Virus record (IMG/VR): IMGVR_UViG_3300045136_000300
Location: 1 to 34,786 of that record
Reading direction: 5' to 3' (one strand)
Length of the DNA stretch: 34,786 bases
DNA from: a virus
A program made the position numbers and the translations under genes. A model generated the notes under the pieces. That model was not told where the DNA came from. It was given only the letters and a program-made list of their open reading frames with translations, and did no database searches. Below are positions 24,369-30,380 of this stretch, in pieces. Numbering within the stretch: the stretch's first letter is position 1; every line of letters starts with the position of its first letter.

Positions 24369-25882
24369 CCCCTGATCCCGGCGCTGCGCTGGAACGGATT
24401 GTAGGGCCGCCGCGTCGGCACTACCGGCTTGCGCTCGCTGCTGGCCACCAGGACCGATCGCCCCTCCCCGCCGCCCACCAACAGATATTCACCCGCCTCG
24501 CAGATGTGGCTGTATTGGTTCTTCTCCGCCTCCTCGGAATATACCTCCCCCGAAACACGGCGCCGCCGCAAATGGTAGCCGCCGGCCATCCCGGTGATGT
24601 AGGTCGTGCATCTCGGATCGACCAGCAACGCCACCGGCCCGCCCGAGGCCGACCGCCGCGTCAGCACGGCATTCACCGCCTCGCGCCGCAACGATGCCCG
24701 GTTCTGGGCATCCCAGATCGGCATCACCGGCATGCCATGAGCCCGGAACACATCGAACGGCGTGGTGTCGGTCGCCTGTCCGCGCACCGCCCCGGACGGG
24801 TCGCCCCAGAACTGGAACACGAACCCCGGATAATGTTCCTTCAGATAGGTCCGCAATGCCGGCGCAAATTCCACCGCCGAGACATTGCGGCCGATGAATT
24901 CGCGCTGGATGTACCAGTCGCCGCGCAGGCACTGCCCGATCAGCGCCGCCGGGTTTCTCCCAAAATCCAACCCCACCTGCACCTTCACCCCGGCGATCGG
25001 TTCCAACGGCTTCTTGGCCACATGGGCATCGCGCCGGAACGCCGGATACACCGGCCGCCCGTCGGTCACCACCGACGACCGGTTCATGATGTTGGCGTCG
25101 ATCCAGGCCCGCGTCTGCCCGCCGATCTTCTCCATGTAGAAGTTCGGCGGCAGATGCTTCAGATTCTCCGCCTTCGGATTCGGCTCGTACCCGATCAGCT
25201 CGCCCTTGTCGTCGAACTTCTCGATCAGCCCCGGCGGCTGCATGAAGAACCGCCAATTCGGCGGCCGCACCAGCGCCCTCCGCTGCTCCTCGCTCATCCA
25301 CTCCGGCGGCGGCACATCGCCGCGCATGATCGGGATCCAATGATCAGCCGGCGGCGCATTGGTGTCGATGATCATGCCACCATACTTGCAGCCACCATCC
25401 TTCACCGCCGGATATCGCGGCGGACACACCCGCTCCGCCAGCGCCATCACAAACCCAAGCTCGAAATACTGCCCCTCGTTGATCCAGATCATCGAGGTGT
25501 CGAGCGACTTGGCATACGAATCGGCGTCCCGGATGTCCTCCAGCGCCATGAACGTCACATCGAGCTCCAGCGGCCCCACCCGGATCTCGTGCTTGAACGG
25601 CTTCGACCAATAGAACCGACCGAACTCCTCGGGCGGAAACCAGTCCAGCCACGTCTTGACCGTCGTCTCCTCCAATTTCGGAAACGTGTCACGGAAGATA
25701 TGCGCGCGAAACCGCTGCCGACCGTCCCGCTGCCGCGGCTGCGCCACCGCATGCTGGTAGATGTTCATGCAGCAACACGACGAGGTGCCAGATCCCACCG
25801 GACCCTGTATCACCCGCACCCGCGAGGTCGTGTCCGCCATGAACGCATCAAGCACATCACCGTCAGGCACAAACTGACGCAT
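24362..25882 (-). CDS. Terminase large subunit
   Basis: This is a 506-residue DNA-packaging motor. The ATPase domain shows a Walker A-like GPVGSGTSS at residues 27-35 and a Walker B-like MIWINEG at 131-137. The RNase H-type nuclease domain shows GLDFGRNP (Asp306), FWGDPSG (Asp361) and LLVDPRC (Asp422), followed by the usual EKNQYSHICEAGEYLL ending. It cuts and pumps phage DNA through the portal. One oddity: the invariant Walker A lysine position is Thr33 (GSGT, codon ACC). A good ribosome site (GGTGAGG) precedes the ATG. Neighbours are small genes and the small terminase upstream. Confidence 0.93.
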   Translation of the reverse strand: MRQFVPDGDVLDAFMADTTSRVRVIQGPVGSGTSSCCCMNIYQHAVAQPRQRDGRQRFRAHIFRDTFPKLEETTVKTWLDWFPPEEFGRFYWSKPFKHEIRVGPLELDVTFMALEDIRDADSYAKSLDTSMIWINEGQYFELGFVMALAERVCPPRYPAVKDGGCKYGGMIIDTNAPPADHWIPIMRGDVPPPEWMSEEQRRALVRPPNWRFFMQPPGLIEKFDDKGELIGYEPNPKAENLKHLPPNFYMEKIGGQTRAWIDANIMNRSSVVTDGRPVYPAFRRDAHVAKKPLEPIAGVKVQVGLDFGRNPAALIGQCLRGDWYIQREFIGRNVSAVEFAPALRTYLKEHYPGFVFQFWGDPSGAVRGQATDTTPFDVFRAHGMPVMPIWDAQNRASLRREAVNAVLTRRSASGGPVALLVDPRCTTYITGMAGGYHLRRRRVSGEVYSEEAEKNQYSHICEAGEYLLVGGGEGRSVLVASSERKPVVPTRRPYNPFQRSAGIRGW

Positions 25883-25888
25883 GACACC

Positions 25889-26176
25889 TCACCGCGCCGG
25901 CGGTTCAGTCACCTGCCGCGCCGCCGCACGCATCATCGCAAGAATGTCGTGCTGCAGATAAGATGCCGCCGCCGCCAGATGATGGTCGACCATCTCCCCT
26001 TCCGGTCGCTCAAGCCCCGTCACCACGTCCCCCGCACCATCCACATAGGCAAACACCATCGCCCTGATCCGCCCAGCCCGCGCATGCTCAAGCATCTGCG
26101 TCAAGAGCTCAATCACCCCAGCCACCGGAGCGCCAGGCAAACGCCGCACCACCTGCAATTCCCTCACCTCACTCAT
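25889..26176 (-). CDS. Small helical-beta protein, paralogue 1
   Basis: This is a 95-residue protein of unknown function. It shares a layout with the product of 26307-26594: VIELLTQMLEHARAGRIRAMVFAYVDGAGDVV here against VARVLEAVLREARAGRVLSVGVVAVMGTGQVS there, then a helix (HLAAAASYLQHDI here, FGAGLLMDLVMEQV there). They look like an old tandem duplication split by a 43-codon gene. The pattern leucine helix, ARAGR turn and beta hairpin is common in small phage proteins near terminase. The start at 26176 is set by GGGGGAGG and overlaps the preceding stop (ATGA). Confidence 0.78.
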   Translation of the reverse strand: MSEVRELQVVRRLPGAPVAGVIELLTQMLEHARAGRIRAMVFAYVDGAGDVVTGLERPEGEMVDHHLAAAASYLQHDILAMMRAAARQVTEPPAR

Positions 26177-26304
26177 CGCCGCCTCCCCCGCCGCGGCGCA
26201 CGCCTGAAACCGCGCGTCGCATAATACGCCCGCACCTGCCGCCCACTGTACGTCCGCCCACTCGGCGACCGGTACCGATCCCGACCAACCTTCCGAAATG
26301 GCAT
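26173..26304 (-). CDS. Tiny basic conserved protein (43 residues)
   Basis: This is a 43-residue, strongly basic protein: MPFRKVGRDRYRSPSGRTY, SGRQVRAYYATRGF, then an Arg-rich end. The opening resembles a short phage family of the type MP-[FY]-KKVGKN-x-Y-x-SPSGRKF-x-KKQV-x-YYA that is usually missed in annotation. GGAGGTGAGG directly before the ATG is a very strong ribosome site, and its stop overlaps the next start (ATGA). It probably binds nucleic acid; the function is unknown. Confidence 0.78.
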   Translation of the reverse strand: MPFRKVGRDRYRSPSGRTYSGRQVRAYYATRGFRRAPRRGRRR

Positions 26305-26306
26305 CC

Positions 26307-26594
26307 TCACCTCCCCACCAAAATCGACGACCGCCGCCCACGATGCTGCGCCACCTGCTCCATAACCAAATCCATCAGCAGCCCAGCCCCAAAATACAAA
26401 TCAGACGGCGAATGCTGCCGCGTCGCAGATACCGACACCTGACCAGTACCCATCACCGCCACAACCCCAACCGACAACACACGCCCAGCCCGCGCCTCCC
26501 TCAACACCGCCTCCAACACCCGCGCCACCTCCGGATTGCCAACCGTCGCACCCTCACCCAAAATCTCCTTCACAGCCCCGTTCACATCGCCCAT
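26307..26594 (-). CDS. Small helical-beta protein, paralogue 2
   Basis: This is a 95-residue protein similar in layout to that at 25889-26176 (leucine-rich helix, ARAGR turn, beta hairpin, second helix). The N-terminus MGDVNGAVKEILGEGATVGNPE differs. No family name is known to me. The start at 26594 has GGAGG seven bases upstream and overlaps the previous frame's stop (TGATG). It ends just before the ribosome site of the 43-codon gene. Confidence 0.76.
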   Translation of the reverse strand: MGDVNGAVKEILGEGATVGNPEVARVLEAVLREARAGRVLSVGVVAVMGTGQVSVSATRQHSPSDLYFGAGLLMDLVMEQVAQHRGRRSSILVGR

Positions 26595-26818
26595 CAAGCG
26601 CCTCCATCGCTCCAGTTAACCCACGGAAATTCCACCACCAACGGTTTGCGCCAGAAATCAATCGGGGAACATCCGCACCGGCGCGAGCGCGGGTTTTGCC
26701 CCCCCGGGGGCGCGCCGGCACCGCCCGCCGGATCGCGCGGGCTTCGCGCGACCATCACGCGCGTGAGCGTCGCTGGGCTGGCGCGGGTGGACTGCGGCCG
26801 GAGCGCGTTGCCGATCAC
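26594..26818 (-). CDS. Possible small protein after small terminase
   Basis: A 74-codon frame starts with GTG overlapping the small terminase stop (GTGA) and ends overlapping the next ATG (TGATG). These junctions and the lack of another gene in the gap favour translation. The N-terminal two thirds is low-complexity Arg/Pro/Gly and could be frame noise in GC-rich DNA; the ending DFWRKPLVVEFPWVNWSDGG looks more protein-like. No family was recognised. A shorter start within the frame is possible. Confidence 0.4.
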   Translation of the reverse strand: MIGNALRPQSTRASPATLTRVMVARSPRDPAGGAGAPPGGQNPRSRRCGCSPIDFWRKPLVVEFPWVNWSDGGA

Positions 26819-27360
26819 GGCTTCTCAACCGGATCGTGCTCGATCAGTGGCTTAGCGGCGGAGCCCGCCTGATCGCCGATCACGTCGGCATCGCCGCTGC
26901 CCTCGCGCTGAGCCCGCCGGGCGCCGAGGACGATCGTGTAACCGACCTGCACGTCGTTGCGGATGTTGATGCTGTGGCCGGTCTGCGGCGCTTGGATGCC
27001 GTTCAGCGCCAGGATCGTGCGCGCTGCGTCTAGGCTCACGTGCTCGCTCGTCGCATGCAGGAGCGCGACCATGCGCGCAGCGGCCGGCATTGACGCGCTG
27101 CCGATCCTGCGGCGGACTTCGCGCGCGATGAACACCTGTACGTGATCGCGTGATAGCTGTCGGGAGAGATGCTCGCGGGAGATGCCGACGCGTTCGGCGG
27201 CGGCGGTTTGCGTCGAGCAGGCGCCGGAGAGCAGCAGCTCGATGGCGCGGCGGACTTGCTTGGAGATGCGCGGTGCCTGTGCTGGCGCCTGGGGCGCCTG
27301 GGCTGTTGAGTCTGCGGGTGGCAGTTGTGCGAGGACTCGTTTGATGCCGTGCTTGGGCAT
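26815..27360 (-). CDS. Small terminase-like DNA-binding protein
   Basis: This is a 181-residue protein. Residues about 31-75 form a helix-turn-helix: ISKQVRRAIELLLSG, then TQTAAAERVGISREHLSRQL. This is followed by an Ala-rich helical region (MPAAARMVALLHATSEHVSL) and a beta/charged tail. Small terminase subunits recognise the packaging site through such an N-terminal HTH and oligomerise by the following helices. Its place as the first gene of the packaging block supports the call; a transcription regulator is the alternative. The frame stays open to 28098 but that extension is a shadow of non-coding and plus-strand DNA. Copy G of the late motif ends 31 nt upstream of the ATG. Confidence 0.72.
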   Translation of the reverse strand: MPKHGIKRVLAQLPPADSTAQAPQAPAQAPRISKQVRRAIELLLSGACSTQTAAAERVGISREHLSRQLSRDHVQVFIAREVRRRIGSASMPAAARMVALLHATSEHVSLDAARTILALNGIQAPQTGHSINIRNDVQVGYTIVLGARRAQREGSGDADVIGDQAGSAAKPLIEHDPVEKP

Positions 27361-27391
27361 GCGGGCAGGATCGTGTGGGGTGGCGTGAGGC

Positions 27392-27401
27392 GCAACGCAC
27401 G
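27392..27401 (-). promoter_or_regulatory. Late-module motif, copy G
   Basis: An exact CGTGCGTTGC (minus strand) ends 31 nt before the small terminase start, the same spacing as copies B and C. Confidence 0.6.
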
Positions 27402-27460
27402 TGAGGCGGAGTGCGAGGCGGGCTCGGCAGCGGGCGGAGCCGAGCGGCTGCCGGGCGGTG

Positions 27461-27497
27461 TGATGTGTGGGAGGGACGTGGGTGATGTGTGGGAGGG
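27461..27497. repeat. 15-bp direct repeat upstream of small terminase
   Basis: TGATGTGTGGGAGGG occurs at 27461-27475 and again at 27483-27497, 22 bases apart, about two helical turns. The surrounding 80 bases are G-rich on the plus strand, so the leader transcript toward terminase is C-rich and G-poor. It could be a binding site for the small terminase (pac/cos-type) or a rho-loading leader. Confidence 0.55.
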
Positions 27498-27532
27498 GTG
27501 TGGGGAGGGATCGGCGATTTTTGCGGCGCGCG

Positions 27533-27542
27533 GCAACGCACG
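27533..27542 (-). promoter_or_regulatory. Late-module motif, copy H
   Basis: An exact CGTGCGTTGC (minus strand) lies 141 bases upstream of copy G and 172 nt before the small terminase start. The terminase block, like scaffold/capsid, thus has two copies. Confidence 0.55.
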
Positions 27543-27587
27543 GGTGGGGGCGGGTGCGAGAAATGCCTGATTTATGGGCTTTCGTCC

Positions 27588-27596
27588 TGTGGATAA
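27588..27596 (-). promoter_or_regulatory. DnaA-box match
   Basis: The minus strand reads TTATCCACA, a perfect match to the consensus DnaA box. It is a single copy within the control region. Host DnaA could bind here to affect replication or transcription; one isolated 9-mer could also be chance. Confidence 0.35.
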
Positions 27597-27693
27597 CTCG
27601 CAGATTGGCACTTGACACGATCGTGGCGAGCTCGTGGCGATGCGGGTTGATTCGCTGCCGGCAGGGCGCCCGCGACCCCTGCGACGTCCTGCC

Positions 27694-27731
27694 GCATATG
27701 CAGCCCATATATGGCGCTTGACCATATATGG
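27694..27731. promoter_or_regulatory. AT-rich palindrome cluster (putative operators)
   Basis: CCATATATGG occurs twice, at 27705-27714 and 27722-27731, with centres 17 bases apart. A related palindrome, GCATATGC, lies at 27694-27701. In a GC-rich genome these stand out. The second copy overlaps the -35 and spacer of the promoter at 27718-27747, as an operator would. The binding protein is unknown; HTH proteins encoded at 29353-29568 or 29590-30093 are candidates. Confidence 0.55.
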
Positions 27732-27747
27732 CAATGCGCCGTATATA
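27718..27747 (+). promoter_or_regulatory. Sigma70-type promoter for plus-strand genes
   Basis: TTGACC (27718-27723) and TATATA (27742-27747) are separated by 18 bases, close to the bacterial housekeeping consensus. It reads toward the gene at 27811, leaving a leader of about 55 nt. The palindrome at 27722-27731 overlaps it, so repression is likely. Confidence 0.6.
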
Positions 27748-27810
27748 TCGCATCACGCAGGTTGATCCTGCAGCCCGCGCCTCGGGGATCCTCAGGGGCG
27801 GAAAACGAAA

Positions 27811-28089
27811 ATGATCACCCACCCGAACCGCTCGAAATCCGCCGCCCTCCGATACGTCGTGTATTCGGTCGCATCTCACAACGCCTTGACCTCGGCGGAG
27901 GAGGCGGAAGCCGCCCTTGATCGCGCGCGCCGCAGTCCATCGCTGTGCTACAGCGATGAATTCTTCGTCGTCTTTGCGACCCGCTCGCGCGACGAGTTGC
28001 ATCGATTCGACGGCGGGCGCTGGCCGCGTGACGCCGAGATCGTGTGGCGCGGCAGCAACGAACTCGCACAGCGATATCGGCGCGCCTGA
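27811..28089 (+). CDS. Hypothetical early protein 1
   Basis: This is a 92-residue protein of unknown family. It is polar and mixed helix/strand: YVVYSVASHNALTSAEEAEAALDRARRS, then a strand FFVVFATRSRDELHRFDGGRW. No membrane or signal segment is seen. It is the first gene after the promoter at 27718-27747, with a modest purine-rich site before the ATG. First-expressed small phage proteins often act on host proteins; that is speculation here. Confidence 0.6.
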   Translation: MITHPNRSKSAALRYVVYSVASHNALTSAEEAEAALDRARRSPSLCYSDEFFVVFATRSRDELHRFDGGRWPRDAEIVWRGSNELAQRYRRA

Positions 28090-28097
28090 CACTGACA

Positions 28098-28120
28098 TGG
28101 CGGGGCACTAGGCCCCGCCA
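28098..28120 (+). other. Strong intergenic hairpin
   Basis: A perfect 9-bp stem (TGGCGGGGC / GCCCCGCCA) with loop ACTAG starts nine bases after the stop of the 27811 gene. There is no U-run on either strand, so it is not a simple terminator. It may stabilise or process the early message. Confidence 0.5.
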
Positions 28121-28159
28121 GACTGATGGCCCCGAGGTGGAGCGCAACAGGAGGAAACG

Positions 28160-28522
28160 ATGTACACCATCCGCACACGCAACCCTGACGGCTCGGTCAG
28201 GGAGAAATACGAGCCGGACTACGCGTCGGCGCGGTCCGCTTACATCAAGGAGCTGCTGGCCGCCCCGCTAGGGGCGATCATCGAGGTCCCGGAGATGCTG
28301 CGCCTCTGGTCCTGGGTCGATGACAAGGAACCCCAGAGACCCCAGAGCCGCCCGTATGCAGCCTATCTTGGCCGGGCTCTGCTCGGCCAATACGAGACGT
28401 ATCGGGCGGCATGCCGCGCGGCGCGCGACGCCGTAGGAGGGTCGGCACGTGAGTACGACGCGCCGAGCCACCGCGCCATCGTCGCATACACAGACGGCTC
28501 GACCATCGCATGGGTCGAGTGA
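28160..28522 (+). CDS. Hypothetical early protein 2
   Basis: This is a 120-residue protein of unknown family. The N-terminal third reads YTIRTRNPDGSVREKYEPDY, a strand-turn-strand, then an Ala-rich helix; the C-terminus is again beta-like (RAIVAYTDGSTIAWVE). GGAGGAAACG before the ATG is an excellent ribosome site, so it should be well expressed. It has no transmembrane or catalytic motif. It lies in the plus-strand early operon. Confidence 0.75.
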   Translation: MYTIRTRNPDGSVREKYEPDYASARSAYIKELLAAPLGAIIEVPEMLRLWSWVDDKEPQRPQSRPYAAYLGRALLGQYETYRAACRAARDAVGGSAREYDAPSHRAIVAYTDGSTIAWVE

Positions 28523-28676
28523 GAGAGGCAAAATTAGCGGGACCTAGCGCCCCGCAGCCCGGCACGCGATCCGCCTCCACGGTGGCGCCGGGCGGGCAAC
28601 GGCAGGGTGAGCCTGCTGGCAGAGAGATCGCGAGGCGATCCGGCCTTGGCGGGCCGGCAACAGCGAGGGAAAGGTA

Positions 28677-28793
28677 ATGACTATCGATGAAATCGTTACG
28701 GGCATCGGCTTTTGCGTTCTGGTCAGGCTGGTGGTGTTTCTCGCCGCCATCGCTTGGACGGATGCCATCAAAACGGTGGCGAGGCTGCCATGA
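28677..28793 (+). CDS. 38-residue single-span membrane protein
   Basis: This is a short gene for a 38-residue product with one hydrophobic helix (about residues 8-27, IVTGIGFCVLVRLVVFLAAI-like) flanked by acidic N- and basic C-terminal ends. It has a good ribosome site (GAGGGAAAGG) and its stop overlaps the next start (ATGA). Small membrane peptides in phage early regions often act on host membrane proteins; its target is unknown. Confidence 0.68.
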   Translation: MTIDEIVTGIGFCVLVRLVVFLAAIAWTDAIKTVARLP

Positions 28794-29035
28794 GGCCGGA
28801 TTTTTATGCTCGCATGCAGCAAGCAAAGGACAGGGCGGCGGCGCGGCGCCATCGCGGGCTGCCGACTGGCAAGGCCGCAAAAGGCTGGTTTGCGAAGCCC
28901 AGGCCGGCCGACGCCGACCCGCCGTGGCTGCGGTCAATCGACGATACGTTGATCCGCTTGCGGCTCGCGCTGGCGGACATTCGCGACATGGCCGACAGGC
29001 TGGCAGGGAGGCATCCCGATGACATTCCATTCTAA
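28790..29035 (+). CDS. Hypothetical early protein 3
   Basis: This is an 81-residue basic protein: RPDFYARMQQAKDRAAARRHRG, a KGWFAKPRPADADPPW segment, then a helical IDDTLIRLRLALADIRDMADRL and the ending DDIPF. No family was recognised. It starts inside the membrane peptide's stop (ATGA), so the two are coupled. Its 3' end overlaps the next gene by 17 bases. It may bind nucleic acid from charge alone. Confidence 0.68.
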   Translation: MRPDFYARMQQAKDRAAARRHRGLPTGKAAKGWFAKPRPADADPPWLRSIDDTLIRLRLALADIRDMADRLAGRHPDDIPF

Positions 29036-29240
29036 ACGCGCGAAGCGCCTTGCGGATCGCCTCCGCGGCGGGCGCACGCTCATGGTCACCTATACCGGCG
29101 AAGGCGCGGCCTACGGCCTCGATGACGGGCAGGCCGTCAACGAGGCGGCTGCGCTCGAGCTGCAAGCCGATCTGTTCGTGCGGCCGAACGAGGACGGGCT
29201 GTTTCCGGGCTGCTCGCAGACCTGGAAGCGATGGGACTAG
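29019..29240 (+). CDS. Hypothetical early protein 4
   Basis: This is a 73-residue protein. A basic N-terminus (HSKRAKRLADRLRGGRT) precedes MVTYTGEGAAYGLDDGQAVNEAAALELQ and FVRPNEDGLFPG. The YTGEGAAYGL...DG...E pattern resembles short phage proteins of unknown function. GGAGG seven bases before the ATG supports the start despite the overlap with the previous gene. Confidence 0.7.
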   Translation: MTFHSKRAKRLADRLRGGRTLMVTYTGEGAAYGLDDGQAVNEAAALELQADLFVRPNEDGLFPGCSQTWKRWD

Positions 29241-29249
29241 AACAGCGCA

Positions 29250-29275
29250 GCCGGCGGGATTGGCGTCCCGCCGGC
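29250..29275 (+). other. Strong intergenic hairpin
   Basis: A perfect 10-bp stem (GCCGGCGGGA / TCCCGCCGGC) with a 6-base loop begins ten bases after the stop at 29240. There is no U-run on either strand. It resembles the hairpin at 28098-28120 in place and composition. Confidence 0.5.
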
Positions 29276-29352
29276 CACTTATCGCCCTGCGCTGCTGCCG
29301 CGCCAGCGAGGGCACGCGCGCAACACAACGACGATCAGAAGGGCACTCTAGC

Positions 29353-29568
29353 ATGAGAGGGAAACGAAAAACATCCGCCATCATGACCGCCCGCGACTAC
29401 CGGGCCGCACGCGAGAAACTGGGCCTGTCCAACTATGCGCTCGCGCCCAAGCTCGGCATCCACCTGCGGACCGCCCAGCACTACGAGGCCGGCACGCGGC
29501 CGATCCCGCTCGCCATCGCGCGGCTGCTCGAGGCCTGGGTGCGGCACGGGATGCCGAAGGACATCTGA
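29353..29568 (+). CDS. Small helix-turn-helix (XRE-like) regulator
   Basis: This is a 71-residue protein. Residues about 13-58 form a compact HTH: DYRAAREKLGLSNYALAPKL, GIHLRTAQHYEAGTRPI, then LAIARLLEAW. This is the plan of single-domain Cro-like proteins that bind operators as dimers. It may bind the palindromes at 27694-27731; that is inference. The start at 29353 has GAAGGG nine bases upstream; a second ATG at 29383 lies in frame. It is the last plus-strand gene before the convergent block. Confidence 0.72.
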   Translation: MRGKRKTSAIMTARDYRAAREKLGLSNYALAPKLGIHLRTAQHYEAGTRPIPLAIARLLEAWVRHGMPKDI

Positions 29569-29589
29569 GCCACGCCAGCCCCGGCATGC

Positions 29590-30093
29590 TTACCGCGGTG
29601 AGCATGGCCGCGGCGTGGCCGATGGATTCTGCATTTGCTCAGGATTCCCGGATCCTCGGCGTCGCCAGCGCGCCCGGGCCGCACGCCGCGCGATCCGCCG
29701 ACGCACCGCGCGCGGTATTCGCCGCCGCGCAGCCACGGCGCGCCGCGACAATTCCCGCATCAGAGCGCGCTGCTCGCGCCGCTCATACGCCGCCTTCAGA
29801 TGTGCGAGCTTTTCGGCAAATTGCCGGACGGTTACCGCAGCCCCGCCCGGTTTCGGCTTCAGCTCAAGATCAAACCCGCCCGGATAGAGCGCATCGATGA
29901 TCGCCTGCAATGTCTGCCATTCCGCTTGGCGGCCGCTGCGCGCGTCGGCATGCAACGCCTTGGCATAGTAGCGCTCGGGAAGTCCGGCCAGCTCGGAGAA
30001 TACTTCCATGCCGATGCCGAGCGCGCGTCGGCGGCGCTCGCATTCGAGCAGGATGGCCCGGTAGATCGGCACGACATGCGCACGTTGCGACAT
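29590..30093 (-). CDS. HTH-like protein with Arg-rich tail
   Basis: This is a 167-residue protein. The N-terminal 75 residues read RAILLECERRRRALGIGMEVFSELAG, LPERYYAKALHAD, then LQAIIDALYPGGFDLELKP, a pattern I know from short phage and alphaproteobacterial HTH proteins (LAGL-x-x-x-Y-x-x-K-x-L...AL). The second half is a long Arg-rich helix (RREQRALMRELSRRAV and onward), which may bind nucleic acid. The open frame extends to 30159 but that overlaps the upstream gene; ATG at 30093 leaves an 11-base gap, so it is preferred. It is a candidate regulator. Confidence 0.65.
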   Translation of the reverse strand: MSQRAHVVPIYRAILLECERRRRALGIGMEVFSELAGLPERYYAKALHADARSGRQAEWQTLQAIIDALYPGGFDLELKPKPGGAAVTVRQFAEKLAHLKAAYERREQRALMRELSRRAVAARRRIPRAVRRRIARRAARARWRRRGSGNPEQMQNPSATPRPCSPR

Positions 30094-30104
30094 GGCCTGC
30101 GTTG

Positions 30105-30380
30105 TCACCGCCCGGCTCGATCCCGCCGATACTTGATCCACGTGATCGGGTAGAGCCATCTGGGCGGATTGGTACGCTTGATGTGCCGCCGCGTCTCGAA
30201 GTTCGGCCGCCCCACCGTCAGATGGAATTCATGGCTCAAGGCGCGCTTTCTGTGGCGCCCCCGCCTGGTCAACCGCACGGCGCCGTCTGCCGCGTAGATG
30301 ACCGTCACGGTGTGGGCATGTTCCTCGCGCAGCAGCGTGGCGAGCATCGATCTGATATCAACCTTGGGCGGAACTTTCAT
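30105..30380 (-). CDS. Small basic hypothetical protein
   Basis: This is a 91-residue basic protein: VDIRSMLATLLREEHAHTVTV, a strand-turn region with ADGAVRLTRRGRHRKR, and a C-terminal RRHIKRTNPPRWLYPITWIKYR. No family was recognised. AGAGGAGG six bases before the ATG is a strong ribosome site, and the start overlaps the methyltransferase stop (ATGA), so it is co-translated with that enzyme. Confidence 0.7.
   Translation of the reverse strand: MKVPPKVDIRSMLATLLREEHAHTVTVIYAADGAVRLTRRGRHRKRALSHEFHLTVGRPNFETRRHIKRTNPPRWLYPITWIKYRRDRAGR

Larger units (their letters stand above)
27361..27810. other. Main control region between late and plus-strand genes
   Basis: These 450 bases hold no convincing gene. 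From left to right they contain late-motif copy G, a G-rich segment with a 15-bp direct repeat, late-motif copy H, a DnaA-box match, a GcrA-type GATTC site (TGATTCG at 27648-27654), a cluster of AT-rich palindromes and a sigma70-like promoter reading right. It divides the leftward late block from the rightward early genes, so it is the most likely place for the lysis/early switch and for the packaging site. Confidence 0.75.

Noticed and set aside
26733-26751. Hairpin TCGCGCG/CGCGCGA as a terminator after the small terminase gene
   Set aside because: No U-run follows on either strand, and downstream genes are joined by coupling junctions, so termination there is unlikely.
2374-27542. Late motif as a sigma54 promoter, since it ends in TTGC
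   Set aside because: The required GG about ten bases upstream of the GC is missing in most copies, so it does not fit the -24/-12 pattern.
27612-27640. Second plus-strand promoter from a perfect TTGACA at 27612
   Set aside because: At 16-18 bases downstream there is only GC-rich sequence with no -10-like element.
27705-27731. CCATATATGG as a eukaryotic CArG box
   Set aside because: It fits that consensus by chance; every gene here is bacteriophage, so a prokaryotic dimeric operator is the sensible reading.
26815-28098. A 427-codon protein including the small terminase
   Set aside because: The part upstream of 27360 runs through the control region and antisense to the plus-strand gene at 27811; the HTH protein starting at 27360 accounts for the conserved-looking portion.
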